NCBI RefSeq assembly: GCF_014303735.1
Contig: NZ_CP060296.1
Coordinates: 434,001-498,000 of the forward strand
DNA: 64,000 nucleotides
Origin: Variovorax sp. PAMC28562
GTDB lineage: Bacteria; Pseudomonadota; Gammaproteobacteria; Burkholderiales; Burkholderiaceae_C
Direction: 5' to 3'
Shown: positions 17,301-25,535 of the stretch, piece after piece
How positions within the stretch are numbered: position 1 is the first letter of the stretch
Layout of the letters: each line of letters opens with the position of its first letter
The notes under the pieces: model-generated
Database searches by the model: none
What the model was told of the DNA's origin: nothing
What the model saw: only the letters and a program-made list of their open reading frames with translations
Position numbers and translations under genes: made by a program

Positions 17301-20239
17301 ACCACTTGGCCACCACCCTCGCCGCCTTCGGGGCCGAGGTCGATCAGCCAGTCGCTGGCGCGGATCACGTCCAGGTTGTGCTCGATCACGACCAGCGAAT
17401 GACCGGCGTCAAGCAGTTTGCGCAGGGCCCGCATCAGCCGCGCGATGTCGTCGAAATGCAGGCCGGTGGTCGGCTCGTCGAACAGGAACAGCGTGCCCTT
17501 GCGCGCCACCGCCTGCTTGCTCGATGTCGCGCTCTTGGCAGCTTCGGCCAGGAAGCCGGCGAGCTTGAGCCGCTGGGCTTCGCCGCCCGACAAGGTCGGC
17601 ACCGGCTGGCCGAGCTTCACGTAGTCGAGCCCCACGTCGATGATGGGTTGCAGCACGCGAAGCACTTCGCGGTCGGCCGCGAATACCGATGCGGCTTCGG
17701 CGACGGTCAGGTCGAGCACGTCGGCGACGTTGTAGTTCTTGCCGCCACGCTCGACCGTCACTTCGAGAATCTCGGGCCGGTAGCGTTTGCCGTCGCAATC
17801 GGGGCAACGCAAGTACACGTCCGACAGGAACTGCATCTCGACGTGCTCGAACCCCGAGCCGCCGCAAGTCGGGCAGCGCCCATCGCCTGAGTTGGAGCTG
17901 AACTTGCTGGCCGTGTAGCCACGCTGGCGCGACAACGCCGCCGTCGCGAAGATCTCGCGGATGGCATCCCACGCGCCGACATAGCTCGCAGGGTTGGAGC
18001 GCGCGGTCTTGCCGATGGGCGATTGATCGACGAAGACCACATCGCTCAGGTAGTCCGCGCCGAGCATCCGATCGAACGCTCCGGGCGTTTCGGTGGTCTT
18101 GCCGAAGTACCGCATCAACGCGGGCGCGAGCACGTCCTGCACCAGCGTCGACTTGCCCGAACCGCTGACGCCGGTGATGCACACCAGCCGCTGCAACGGC
18201 AGCTCGACCGTGATGTTCTGCAGGTTGTGCTCGCGCACACCTTCGAGGATGAGCCGGTGCGTGTTCTCGCTCACCAGGCGCTTGAAGCCCATGCCGATCT
18301 TCTTGCGACCGCCGAGGTAGTTGCCGGTGAGCGTGTCGGCATCGCGCAGCTGGTCGGTCGTACCGTCGAACACGATCTGGCCGCCGCGAATACCGGGGCC
18401 CGGCCCCATGTCGATCACCCGATCGGCCGCCAGCATCACGGCCGGGTCGTGCTCGACCACCACCAGCGTGTTGCCCGCGTCGCGCAGCCGCAGCATGGCC
18501 TCGGTGATGCGGTTCATGTCGCGCGGATGCAGCCCGATGCTGGGTTCGTCGAGCACGAACAAGGTGTTGACCAGCGAGGTGCCGAGTGCCGTCGTCAGGT
18601 TGATGCGCTGCACCTCGCCACCGCTCAGCGTGCGGCTTTGCCGATCGAGCGTGAGGTAACCGATGCCGACGTCGTGCAGGTAGCGCAGGCGGGTGGTGAT
18701 TTCTTCGAAGAGCAGCTTCAATGCCTGGGCGTCCCCTTGACTTGCTCCTTCCTCCTTTGGGGGAAGGTTGGGATGGGGGCGCTCAGCCGAGGGCTGCTGC
18801 CCATCGAAGAACCGCCGCAGCCGCTCGATCGACAGCATCATCAGATCGTGCAGGCACAGCCCCGGCAGCGACTCGAGCTGCGCGCGCGACCACTTCACGC
18901 CCATCGGCATGAAGCGCTTTTCGGGCGGCAACACGGCGTCGGCATCGGCCTTGCTACCGATGCGCCACAACAGGCTGTCGAGCTTCAGCCGGGCGCCGGC
19001 GCACGTCGGGCACTGCGTGTAGCTGCGGTACTTCGACAACAAGACGCGGATGTGCATCTTGTAGGCCTTGCTTTCCAGATAGGCGAAGAAACGTTTGACG
19101 CCGAACCACTGCTGGTTCCACTTGCCCTTCCAGTTGGGCGAGCCTTCGATGACCCATTGCTTCTGCTCGTCGGTCAGTTTGTTCCACGGCGTGTCGCGCG
19201 GAATGCCGGCGGCTTCGGCGTGGCGCATCAGATCGTCCTGCGCCTCTTTCCACGCGGGCGTCTGGATGGTCTTGATGGCACCCGCACGCAGCGTCAGCCG
19301 GTCGTTCGGAATGACCAGCCCGAGGTCGACGCCGATCACCCGGCCGAACCCGCGGCAGGTTTCACAGGCGCCCACAGCCGAGTTGAACGAGAACATCGAC
19401 GGGATCGGGTCGGTGTAACGAATGTCGCTCTCGGGGCAATGCAGGCCGGTGGAGAACTTCCAGATCTCTTGCGCCGGCTCGGGAACGACAGCGCCTTCGA
19501 CGACGCCATCTGCCGCGAGGACGGGCGCGGGCAGCGATGCATAAACCGTCAGCCGTCCCGCGCCGCGTTTGAGCGCAGTCTCGATGGCTTCCAGCACGCG
19601 CGCCCGTTCGGCACCGGCGATGCGAAAGCGGTCGGCCACCACGTCGAGCACCTTGCGCGGGCCGGTCGGCGTTGCCACTTCGCGCTCGGCCTGCACGCGG
19701 GTGAACCCGCTGGCCGACAGCCATTGCGTCACTTCTTCGGTACTGGTCGCCGCCGGCAGTTCGACCGGAAACGTCAGCACCACGCGCGGGTCGCCAGCAG
19801 CGGCCGCGCGCACGGCCAACGCGGTGTAGATCGAGTCGGGCGAATCGTGCCGCACCGGCAACGAAGTTTCGCGGTCGAACAACTGCGACGCGCGCGCGTA
19901 GAGCAGCTTCAGGTGATCGTTCAGCTCGGTCATGGTGCCGACCGTCGAGCGCGACGACCGCACCGGGTTGGTCTGGTCGATGGCAATGGCGGGCGGCACG
20001 CCCTCCACCTTGTCGACCGCCGGCTTGTCCATGCGGTCGAGGAACTGGCGCGCATAGGCAGAGAAGGTCTCGACGTAGCGGCGCTGCCCTTCTGCATAGA
20101 GCGTGTCGAACACCAGGCTCGACTTGCCCGAACCGCTGGGGCCGGTGACCACCGTCATCTCACCCGTGTGGATGTCGATGTCGATGTTCTGGAGATTGTG
20201 CTGGCGTGCGCCGCGGATGCGAATGGAGCCCTGTGTCAT
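14396..20239 (-). CDS. uvrA: Double-length UvrA-like excinuclease ATPase
   Basis: 1947 residues, about twice a normal UvrA (about 940), with two UvrA modules in tandem. Four Walker A sites are at roughly residues 33, 691, 1065 and 1624 (GPSGSGKSS, then three GVSGSGKST). There are four LSGGE signatures and several CxxC zinc-knuckle pairs (for example [32 protein letters not shown]). UvrA recognises bulky DNA lesions and loads UvrB. A UvrB-interacting region is hard to judge, so this may be a paralogue rather than the housekeeping UvrA. An interspersed repeat is inserted in frame near residue 490. It is a single gene, with no LexA-type box that I could recognise upstream. Confidence 0.9.
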   Translation of the reverse strand: MTQGSIRIRGARQHNLQNIDIDIHTGEMTVVTGPSGSGKSSLVFDTLYAEGQRRYVETFSAYARQFLDRMDKPAVDKVEGVPPAIAIDQTNPVRSSRSTVGTMTELNDHLKLLYARASQLFDRETSLPVRHDSPDSIYTALAVRAAAAGDPRVVLTFPVELPAATSTEEVTQWLSASGFTRVQAEREVATPTGPRKVLDVVADRFRIAGAERARVLEAIETALKRGAGRLTVYASLPAPVLAADGVVEGAVVPEPAQEIWKFSTGLHCPESDIRYTDPIPSMFSFNSAVGACETCRGFGRVIGVDLGLVIPNDRLTLRAGAIKTIQTPAWKEAQDDLMRHAEAAGIPRDTPWNKLTDEQKQWVIEGSPNWKGKWNQQWFGVKRFFAYLESKAYKMHIRVLLSKYRSYTQCPTCAGARLKLDSLLWRIGSKADADAVLPPEKRFMPMGVKWSRAQLESLPGLCLHDLMMLSIERLRRFFDGQQPSAERPHPNLPPKEEGASQGDAQALKLLFEEITTRLRYLHDVGIGYLTLDRQSRTLSGGEVQRINLTTALGTSLVNTLFVLDEPSIGLHPRDMNRITEAMLRLRDAGNTLVVVEHDPAVMLAADRVIDMGPGPGIRGGQIVFDGTTDQLRDADTLTGNYLGGRKKIGMGFKRLVSENTHRLILEGVREHNLQNITVELPLQRLVCITGVSGSGKSTLVQDVLAPALMRYFGKTTETPGAFDRMLGADYLSDVVFVDQSPIGKTARSNPASYVGAWDAIREIFATAALSRQRGYTASKFSSNSGDGRCPTCGGSGFEHVEMQFLSDVYLRCPDCDGKRYRPEILEVTVERGGKNYNVADVLDLTVAEAASVFAADREVLRVLQPIIDVGLDYVKLGQPVPTLSGGEAQRLKLAGFLAEAAKSATSSKQAVARKGTLFLFDEPTTGLHFDDIARLMRALRKLLDAGHSLVVIEHNLDVIRASDWLIDLGPEGGEGGGQVVATGTPEALREDRASLTGAALADYELAIGPDAYKVAERNARRYSGKTKTKAPGSNAIQIVNAREHNLKNLSVDIPRGKFSVVTGVSGSGKSTLAFDILFNEGQRRYLESLNAYARSIVQPAGRPEVDAVYGIPPTVAIEQRLSRGGRKSTVGTTTEVWHFLRLLYVKLGIQHCVNDGAAVQPQTPDSIAAQLLKNFRGQHIGLLAPLVSNRKGVYTELADWARPRGFTHLRVDGGFLPTTGFPRIDRFKEHSIELPVASLDVLPENEAELRDALRRALEHGKGVVHVLSELTGLRAAMMANAPTHGIGHVHVFSTLRACPICSTSYTELDPRLFSYNSKHGWCPDCVGTGVKLNKDQRKVFDDSVLGADQKGREQTFAEPEAEDVGDVACPTCEGTRLNAIARAVLFGAAPDAPATGAVNPFGLGGIGITQLARMSVIEVREWFETLQLVGREAEIARDLVPEIKSRLEFLKEVGLGYLTLDRGAPTLSGGEAQRIRLAAQLGSNLQGVCYVLDEPTIGLHARDNQILLDALHKLGEKGNTLVVVEHDEDTIRRADHIIDIGPSAGKRGGRLVAEGSVADIEAAADSQTGRYLRDAIKHPLQERRPVPAPEVGAPGWLTVRGANLHNLQEVTASLPLHRLVAVTGVSGSGKSTLARDVLLANVYAIVVQRMTKAGRDNDAAGKRARWAGCSAVEGYETIDRVLEVDQTPIGKTPRSCPATYIGFWDTIRKLFADTLEAKARGYGPARFSFNTGEGRCAGCDGAGVRTIEMSFLPDVKVPCEVCHGARFNPETLAVSWRGKSIGEVLQMEVDDAVEFFAAMPNISHPMQLLKDVGLGYLTLGQPSPTLSGGEAQRIKLVTELSKVRDDITRRGQKAPHTLYVLDEPTVGLHMADVEKLIHVLHRLVNGGHSVVVIEHDLDVVAEADWVIDLGPEGGNAGGRVVAAAPPEEVVRLGTHTGVALGPVLARA
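18735..18780. repeat. REP-like palindromic repeat inserted in frame within the UvrA-like gene
   Basis: CCTTCCTCC (18747-18755) and GGGGGAAGG (18759-18767) form a 9-bp stem (one G-T pair) around TTT. In the uvrA frame the element reads [12 protein letters not shown], the typical translation of an interspersed palindrome found in many betaproteobacterial genomes. It splits the sequence just before [20 protein letters not shown], where ordinary UvrA proteins have no such segment. Confidence 0.65.
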
Positions 20240-20333
20240 TGCTTGCCTGGAGGTGGGGCAAACATTATGGGCAGCGTGCCGTGGCAGCGCCGTGGCAGGG
20301 TCTTGCGCAGGCTGCTGTCAGCCCCGACGCCAT

Positions 20334-20367
20334 AAAAAAAGCCCCGCGGCCTTTCGGTCGCGGGGCT
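20334..20367 (-). terminator. Rho-independent terminator of the MFS transporter
   Basis: Minus-strand stem AGCCCCGCG/CGCGGGGCT (with extra inner pairing around GAAA) followed by seven T residues at 20334-20340. It lies 20 bases after the transporter stop codon. Confidence 0.88.
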
Positions 20368-20386
20368 CTCGCGCATTCAGCGTGAA

Positions 20387-22063
20387 TCAGTCGTTCGCGT
20401 AGATGTCCACGTCCTTGGTTTCGCGGACGAATATGACGCCGATCACCAAGGTGATCAAAGCGATCACGATCGGATACCAAAGCCCGTTGTACATATTTCC
20501 CGTCTGCGCCACGATCGCCAGCGCCGTGGCCGGCAGCAGGCCGCCGAACCAGCCGTTGCCGATGTGGTACGGCAGGCTCATCGAGGTGTAGCGGATGCGG
20601 GTCGGGAACATCTCCACCAGCATGGCAGCGATCGGGCCGTAAACCATCGTCACGTAGATCACCAGGATGGTGAGCAGCAGCACGATCATCGGCTTGTTCA
20701 TCTTCTCGGGGTCGGCCTTGGTCGGGTAGCCATGCTCCTTCAATGCAGCGCCGATGGCGGCCTTGAAGTCGGCGTCCTTCTTCTTGGCTTCGTCGGCCGG
20801 CAGGCCCTTGCTGGCGTAAGACTCGATGACCTTGTCGCCGATCGAGATCTTGGCCGTGCCGGTGCCGTCAGCCGTGTCGTAGCTCACAGAACGCGTGGCC
20901 AGCACCTGCTTGGCGATGTCGCACGAACTGGTGAACTTGGCCGTACCGGTCGGGTTGAACTGGAACGAGCATTCGCTCGGGTCCGCGGTCACGACGACCT
21001 TCGATGCGGCTTGCGCTTTCGCCAGATCCGGATTGGCCGCTTCGGTCAGCATGCGGAAGATCGGGAAGTACGTCACCGCGGCGATCAGCAGGCCGGCCAT
21101 GATGATGGGCTTGCGGCCGATCCGGTCGGACAGCGAACCGAAGATCAGGAAGAAAGGCGTGCCGATCAAGAGGGACAGTGCCACCAGCACGTTGGTCGTC
21201 GCACCGTCGACCTGCAGCGAGCCGGTCAAGAAGAACTGCGTGTAGAACTGGCCGGTGTACCAGACGACCGCCTGGCCCATGGTCAGACCGACGAGCGCGA
21301 GGATGACGATCTTCAGGTTCTTCCATTCGCCGAACGATTCCGACAGCGGCGCCTTCGAGGTCTTGCCCTCGGCCTTCATTTTCTGGAACGCCGGCGATTC
21401 GGAAAGCGACAGGCGAATCCACACCGATACGGCGAGCAGCAGCACCGACACCAGGAACGGGATGCGCCAGCCCCAGGCAGCGAACTCAGGCTCGCCGAGC
21501 ACAGTGCGCACGCCCAGGATCACCAGCAGCGAAAGGAAGAGTCCCAGCGTCGCAGTGGTTTGAATCCACGATGTGTAGGCCCCACGCTTGCCGTGCGGCG
21601 CGTGCTCGGCAACATACGTTGCAGCACCGCCGTACTCGCCACCGAGCGCCAGGCCCTGCAGCATGCGAAGCGCGATCAGGATGACCGGCGCGGCAACGCC
21701 GATGGTGCCGTAGCTGGGCAGCAGGCCGACGATGAAAGTCGACAGGCCCATGATCAAAATCGTGATCAGGAAGGTGTACTTGCGGCCGATCATGTCGCCC
21801 AGCCGGCCGAACACGATGGCGCCGAACGGACGCACCAGGAAACCGGCTGCAAAGGCGAGCAGCGAGAAGATGACTTGCGAGTTGGGGTCGAGGTTCGAGA
21901 AGAACTGGCGACCGATGATGGCCGCCAATGTTCCGTACAGATAAAAGTCGTACCACTCGAACACCGTGCCAAGGGACGAGGCGAAGATCACCTTGCGTTC
22001 CTCGGGAGTCATGGGCCGGGGGGCCGGATGCGGAACCCCCTTCGAATCCAGTGTGGCTGCCAT
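20387..22063 (-). CDS. MFS transporter, metabolite:H+ symporter (MHS) type
   Basis: 558 residues with about 12 TM helices. Typical MHS motifs are GTVFEWYDFYLYGTLAA in TM1, GRLGDMIGRKYTF (loop 2-3) and FGSLSDRIGRKPIIM (loop 8-9). Relatives import osmolytes, dicarboxylates or aromatic acids with protons. Between two late helices there is an extra hydrophilic stretch of about 115 residues (roughly 337-453) with two cysteines 16 residues apart, which should lie in the periplasm. ATG 22063 follows AGGAGA; the open frame extends 17 codons upstream without a ribosome site. Substrate unknown. Single gene with its own terminator. Confidence 0.88.
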   Translation of the reverse strand: MAATLDSKGVPHPAPRPMTPEERKVIFASSLGTVFEWYDFYLYGTLAAIIGRQFFSNLDPNSQVIFSLLAFAAGFLVRPFGAIVFGRLGDMIGRKYTFLITILIMGLSTFIVGLLPSYGTIGVAAPVILIALRMLQGLALGGEYGGAATYVAEHAPHGKRGAYTSWIQTTATLGLFLSLLVILGVRTVLGEPEFAAWGWRIPFLVSVLLLAVSVWIRLSLSESPAFQKMKAEGKTSKAPLSESFGEWKNLKIVILALVGLTMGQAVVWYTGQFYTQFFLTGSLQVDGATTNVLVALSLLIGTPFFLIFGSLSDRIGRKPIIMAGLLIAAVTYFPIFRMLTEAANPDLAKAQAASKVVVTADPSECSFQFNPTGTAKFTSSCDIAKQVLATRSVSYDTADGTGTAKISIGDKVIESYASKGLPADEAKKKDADFKAAIGAALKEHGYPTKADPEKMNKPMIVLLLTILVIYVTMVYGPIAAMLVEMFPTRIRYTSMSLPYHIGNGWFGGLLPATALAIVAQTGNMYNGLWYPIVIALITLVIGVIFVRETKDVDIYAND

Positions 22064-22243
22064 TGCGTCGTCTCCTGTTTGAAATTCGGATGCGGCCTCC
22101 TCACGAGACCGCACCGCATTCTTGAAGCGACGACTGACCCGAGACTTTCACCAAACTGAACCGACGCTGACAGTTCGAGGGGAAACCCGTGGGGTCGGTT
22201 TCAGGATGCAAGAAAACACGCCTCTGCGGCGCCCTTCACGCTT

Positions 22244-22882
22244 TTATTTCGCGCGGACGATCCCGGGCCGGTCAGCCGCATCGCGCCATGCCGCGCTGTC
22301 GAACCAGGGGTCGCCCTCGACCATCGCGCGCAGCATCGGCAAGCTGTCGAAGCCCCACACCGCCTGCCCCTCGACCGAATACGCGGGCACGCCGAACACA
22401 CCGGCAGTCGCCGCCTCTTCGGTATTGGCACGCAACTGAACCTTGGCCTCCTCGCCTCTGCTGTCTCGCACCAGCGTCAGCCGCGATGCCAATGAAGCCA
22501 GGCGTACCGGGTCCGCCGCATCGCCACCACCGCGCCACACGTCATGAAAGATCGTCTCTGCCACATAGCGACTGATCTCGCCTGTGTGCGTCGTTGCCAG
22601 CGCGAGCCGCAGGTGCGGCAGCGGGTTGTACGGATGGCTGGCCGGCATGTCGATGGGAATGCCGTTCGCGCGGCCGAGCCACAGTGCCTGCCGGTAGACC
22701 CAGGCGCGCTTGGACGGCACGTCGGCAGGCGCCACGTGACCGTGGTGCATGAACAGCGCGCCGAGCAGCAGCGGCTTGTAGCTGACGCTGTAGCTGAGCC
22801 CTTCGAGCGCGTCGGGCAGTCGCTCGAACGCCAGATAGGCATAGGGCGAAATAAAGTCGAGATAGAAAGTGATGTGCTTCAT
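22244..22882 (-). CDS. DsbA-fold 2-hydroxychromene-2-carboxylate isomerase family protein
   Basis: 212 residues of the thioredoxin-like GST-kappa/HCCA isomerase family: ITFYLDFISPYAYLAFERLP at the N-terminus and GVFGVPAYSVEGQAVWGFD (cis-Pro loop) near residue 175. These enzymes use glutathione to isomerise aromatic ring-cleavage products; other members act on unknown thiol adducts. The catalytic Ser of FISPYA is present. The ATG overlaps the stop of the DUF1289 gene by four bases. It is the last gene of the liu operon, but no naphthalene-type pathway is nearby, so the true substrate is open. Confidence 0.85.
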   Translation of the reverse strand: MKHITFYLDFISPYAYLAFERLPDALEGLSYSVSYKPLLLGALFMHHGHVAPADVPSKRAWVYRQALWLGRANGIPIDMPASHPYNPLPHLRLALATTHTGEISRYVAETIFHDVWRGGGDAADPVRLASLASRLTLVRDSRGEEAKVQLRANTEEAATAGVFGVPAYSVEGQAVWGFDSLPMLRAMVEGDPWFDSAAWRDAADRPGIVRAK

Positions 22883-23133
22883 GTCGATGTCTTGTCCTTC
22901 TCGTTCTCTTTTGCTTTCACTTCTGCTTCTGCTTGCGTCCGCGTTCCCGAGGAGCGTCGATCGATGAGTCCCCACACGGCGCACTTCTCGACGTCGCTCA
23001 TGTGCCGCCACCCAGCGATCTCTGGAATGGTCCGAAAGCATCCTTCGCAGAGTGCCGTCTCGGTCACCATGCGACAGACCGAAACGCAGGGCGAAGGCAC
23101 GACCGGCTCAGGCAGCACTTCGCGTACTTTCAT
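22879..23133 (-). CDS. DUF1289 small cysteine-rich protein
   Basis: 84 residues. Pattern: PSPCVSVCRMVTETALCEGC followed by FRTIPEIAGW, i.e. C-x3-C, then C-x2-C and the FRT-x2-EI-x2-W signature of DUF1289 (YbaK-neighbour, possible Fe-S or zinc protein). The tail is Lys/Glu rich. ATG 23133 overlaps the preceding YbaK-like stop by four bases, and its own stop overlaps the isomerase start, so all three are translationally coupled. The function of DUF1289 is not established. Confidence 0.85.
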   Translation of the reverse strand: MKVREVLPEPVVPSPCVSVCRMVTETALCEGCFRTIPEIAGWRHMSDVEKCAVWGLIDRRSSGTRTQAEAEVKAKENEKDKTST

Positions 23134-23657
23134 TGCGCAGGCGCCGCCACATCCACCGCCGTCACCTGCACCGTGACGTCGGCCACTGGTGCACCGGTGA
23201 AGCGCTCGATGTCTTTCGGTGCCAGTCGCACCACCGAATGCGGATGACCCGCGGCCGCCCACACTTCGTCGAAGCGAAACAACTCGCGATCGATCAACGT
23301 CACGGACGGCGTGGCATGCGCGAAAGGCGACACGCCGCCGATGGAGAAGCCGGTCTTCGCCTTCACGAAATCGGCATCGGCACGCCCGGTCTTGCCGACG
23401 ATGGCGTCGACCTTTTTCTCGTCCACCCGGCGATCGCCCGAGGTAATGATCAGCACCGCTGCATCGTCGCTTTTGCGCCGGAAGATGATGCTCTTCGCGA
23501 TCTGCCCGACCGCGATGCCGAGTGCGTCGGCCGCTTGTTGCGCGGTGCGTGCAGCGTCGTCGAGCATCTGTGGCGCGTGCGCGTGACCGGCGTGCTGCAG
23601 CACCCGCGCGACGCGCTGTACCGACTCGGGCAGCGCGTGCAGTTCAGAGCCGCACAT
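23130..23657 (-). CDS. YbaK/EbsC-type aminoacyl-tRNA deacylase
   Basis: 175 residues of the YbaK/ProX editing fold, which hydrolyses mischarged tRNA such as Cys-tRNA(Pro) or Ala-tRNA(Pro). Visible family segments are QIAKSIIFRR (the conserved Lys of the active site), LIITSGDRRVDEKKVDAIVG, and FSIGGVSPFAH, the Gly-Gly-x-Ser/Pro-Pro loop of the class. ATG 23657 overlaps the liuE stop by one base. The next gene is coupled too. Assignment to a specific editing class (YeaK-, YbaK- or ProXp-like) is not possible by eye. Confidence 0.85.
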   Translation of the reverse strand: MCGSELHALPESVQRVARVLQHAGHAHAPQMLDDAARTAQQAADALGIAVGQIAKSIIFRRKSDDAAVLIITSGDRRVDEKKVDAIVGKTGRADADFVKAKTGFSIGGVSPFAHATPSVTLIDRELFRFDEVWAAAGHPHSVVRLAPKDIERFTGAPVADVTVQVTAVDVAAPAQ

Positions 23658-24577
23658 CAGGCTTCCCGCTTTGTACGGATCGCCTTGGACGCCCGCGAAT
23701 TCGGCTCTCGCCCCAGCGCCTGGCTGATGTACACGCCGGCATCGATGAGCTTGTCCAGATCGATGCCGGTATCGATGCCCATGCCCTGCAGCATGTAGAC
23801 CACGTCTTCGGTCGCGACATTGCCGGTGGCGCCCTTGGCATACGGGCAACCGCCGAGTCCGGCCGACGAAGTGTCGAACTGCCACACGCCCATCTCCAGA
23901 CTGGCCAGCGTGTTGCCGAGTGCCTGCCCATAGGTGTCGTGAAAGTGCCCGGAGATGTCGTCGATGCCGTAGTGCTGCAGCGTCGCCTCGATGGCGCGCT
24001 GCACCTTCACCGGCGTGCCCACGCCGATGGTGTCGGCCACGCCGAGGTGCTGCACGCCGATGCCACGCATCAGCCCGGCCAGGCGACCCACCGCCTCGGG
24101 AGCGACATCGCCTTCATAAGGGCAGCCGACGGTGCACGACATCGCACCGCGTACATAGATGCCGTGCTCGCGCGCAGCCGCCACCACCGGCGCAAAGCGC
24201 TCGATGCTTTCGGCAATCGAGCAGTTGATGTTCTTCTGGCTGAAGGCTTCGCTGGCCGCGCCGAACACCACGATCTCGTCGGGCCACTCGTTGCGGGGGG
24301 CTGCGATGGCGGCCTCGAAGCCTTTCATGTTGGGCGTCAACACCGAGTAACGCACGCCGGCCTTGCGCTGGATGCCGTGCATCACCTCCGCGTTGTCGGC
24401 CATCTGCGGTACCCACTTCGGGCTGACGAAACTGGTGACCTCGATCTCGCGCACGCCGGCGTCTTGCAGGCGATGAACAAGGCCGATCTTGACCTCGGCC
24501 GACACCGGGTTTTTTTCGTTCTGCAAGCCGTCGCGCGGGCCGACATCGACGATTTTCACTTTGGGGGGAAGCTTCAT
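23657..24577 (-). CDS. liuE: Hydroxymethylglutaryl-CoA lyase
   Basis: Splits HMG-CoA to acetyl-CoA and acetoacetate, the final step of leucine degradation. 306 residues, TIM barrel. VGPRDGLQNE (residues 12-21) carries the metal/substrate Arg-Asp, GHFHDTYG holds the metal-binding His pair, and AGLGGCPYAKGATGN contains the catalytic Cys loop. It starts 17 bases after the ghrA-like gene. Often named mvaB or hmgL; liuE follows the operon naming. Confidence 0.96.
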   Translation of the reverse strand: MKLPPKVKIVDVGPRDGLQNEKNPVSAEVKIGLVHRLQDAGVREIEVTSFVSPKWVPQMADNAEVMHGIQRKAGVRYSVLTPNMKGFEAAIAAPRNEWPDEIVVFGAASEAFSQKNINCSIAESIERFAPVVAAAREHGIYVRGAMSCTVGCPYEGDVAPEAVGRLAGLMRGIGVQHLGVADTIGVGTPVKVQRAIEATLQHYGIDDISGHFHDTYGQALGNTLASLEMGVWQFDTSSAGLGGCPYAKGATGNVATEDVVYMLQGMGIDTGIDLDKLIDAGVYISQALGREPNSRASKAIRTKREA

Positions 24578-24594
24578 GGGATCTCCTGGAAAAG

Positions 24595-25533
24595 TCAGTA
24601 TCCGCGTTCGAGGTCGACCACGCCCGCCATCCCGTCAAAGCCCGCACCCCCTTCGACGGCACGGATTTTCGAGACGATCTGCGCGATAGATTCTTCGCGC
24701 AACGTGCGCGCCGACGCATGGGGCGTCACGGTGATCTTCGGATGCCGCCAGAACGGATGGTCGGCCGGCAGCGGTTCGGTCTCGAACACGTCGAGCGTCG
24801 CGCCGTCGAGCTGCCCGGCGTCCAGCAGCGGGATCAGGTCGGCCTCGACCAGATGCGCGCCGCGTGCAACGTTGATGACGTAGCCGCCCGGCGCGCCGCC
24901 GTTCAGCTTGGTCAACGTCTCGCGCCGCAGGATGCCGCGGGTGTCGGGCGTGACCGGAAGCAGGCACACCAGCACCCGGCTCTCCGCCAGAAACGCATCC
25001 AGACTTTGGTGCCCGGCGAAGCTGCGAATACCGGCGATGTCCTTGGGCGAGCGGCTCCAGCCGTTGACCGGAAAGTCGAATTGCGCCACGGCCTTGGCGA
25101 CCCGCTCACCCAGCACGCCGAGCCCCATGACGCCGACCGGAAATTGCGAGCGCAGACGCGGCGCCCGATAGCCCCAGCTGCCTTGTCGTGCATCGACCTC
25201 GTAGGCATCGAACTCGCGAAAGTGACGAATCAGCGCGTGGCAGACGTACTCGGCCATCTGCACCGCCATGCCCGCATCTTCGACCCGCACGATGCGCGTG
25301 TGCAGCGGCATCCTGAGCTTGAGCAGTGCATCGACGCCGGCCCCGATGTTGAAGAGGCCTCGCAAGCCGGGCTGCTCGTCGAGCATGCGCTGCGGCGGTG
25401 ACCAGACCACGGCATGGTCCGCCGGCGGCGCACCGGGTTGCCAGACGGAAACGTGAGCCTCTGGAAATTCGTGTTGCAGGCCCGAGACCCATGCGTCGGG
25501 TTTGAGATCGGTGAGGCAGACGGTGATGTGCAT
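24595..25533 (-). CDS. Glyoxylate/hydroxypyruvate reductase A-like 2-hydroxyacid dehydrogenase
   Basis: 312 residues. D-2-hydroxyacid dehydrogenase fold with the Rossmann motif GLGVLGERVAK near residue 140, the catalytic Arg in VINVARGAHLVE, Glu in VFETEPLP, and His in TPHASARTL. The short N-terminal domain and overall length match GhrA, which reduces glyoxylate and hydroxypyruvate with NADPH. It sits between liuD and liuE with gaps of two and 17 bases, so it is expressed with leucine catabolism, though no step of that pathway needs it. The true substrate could be another 2-oxoacid. Confidence 0.88.
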   Translation of the reverse strand: MHITVCLTDLKPDAWVSGLQHEFPEAHVSVWQPGAPPADHAVVWSPPQRMLDEQPGLRGLFNIGAGVDALLKLRMPLHTRIVRVEDAGMAVQMAEYVCHALIRHFREFDAYEVDARQGSWGYRAPRLRSQFPVGVMGLGVLGERVAKAVAQFDFPVNGWSRSPKDIAGIRSFAGHQSLDAFLAESRVLVCLLPVTPDTRGILRRETLTKLNGGAPGGYVINVARGAHLVEADLIPLLDAGQLDGATLDVFETEPLPADHPFWRHPKITVTPHASARTLREESIAQIVSKIRAVEGGAGFDGMAGVVDLERGY

Positions 25534-25535
25534 GA

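Noticed and set aside
18023..20335. 770-codon open frame on the plus strand
   Set aside because: Antisense shadow of the UvrA-like gene; the conserved ATPase motifs are all on the minus strand.
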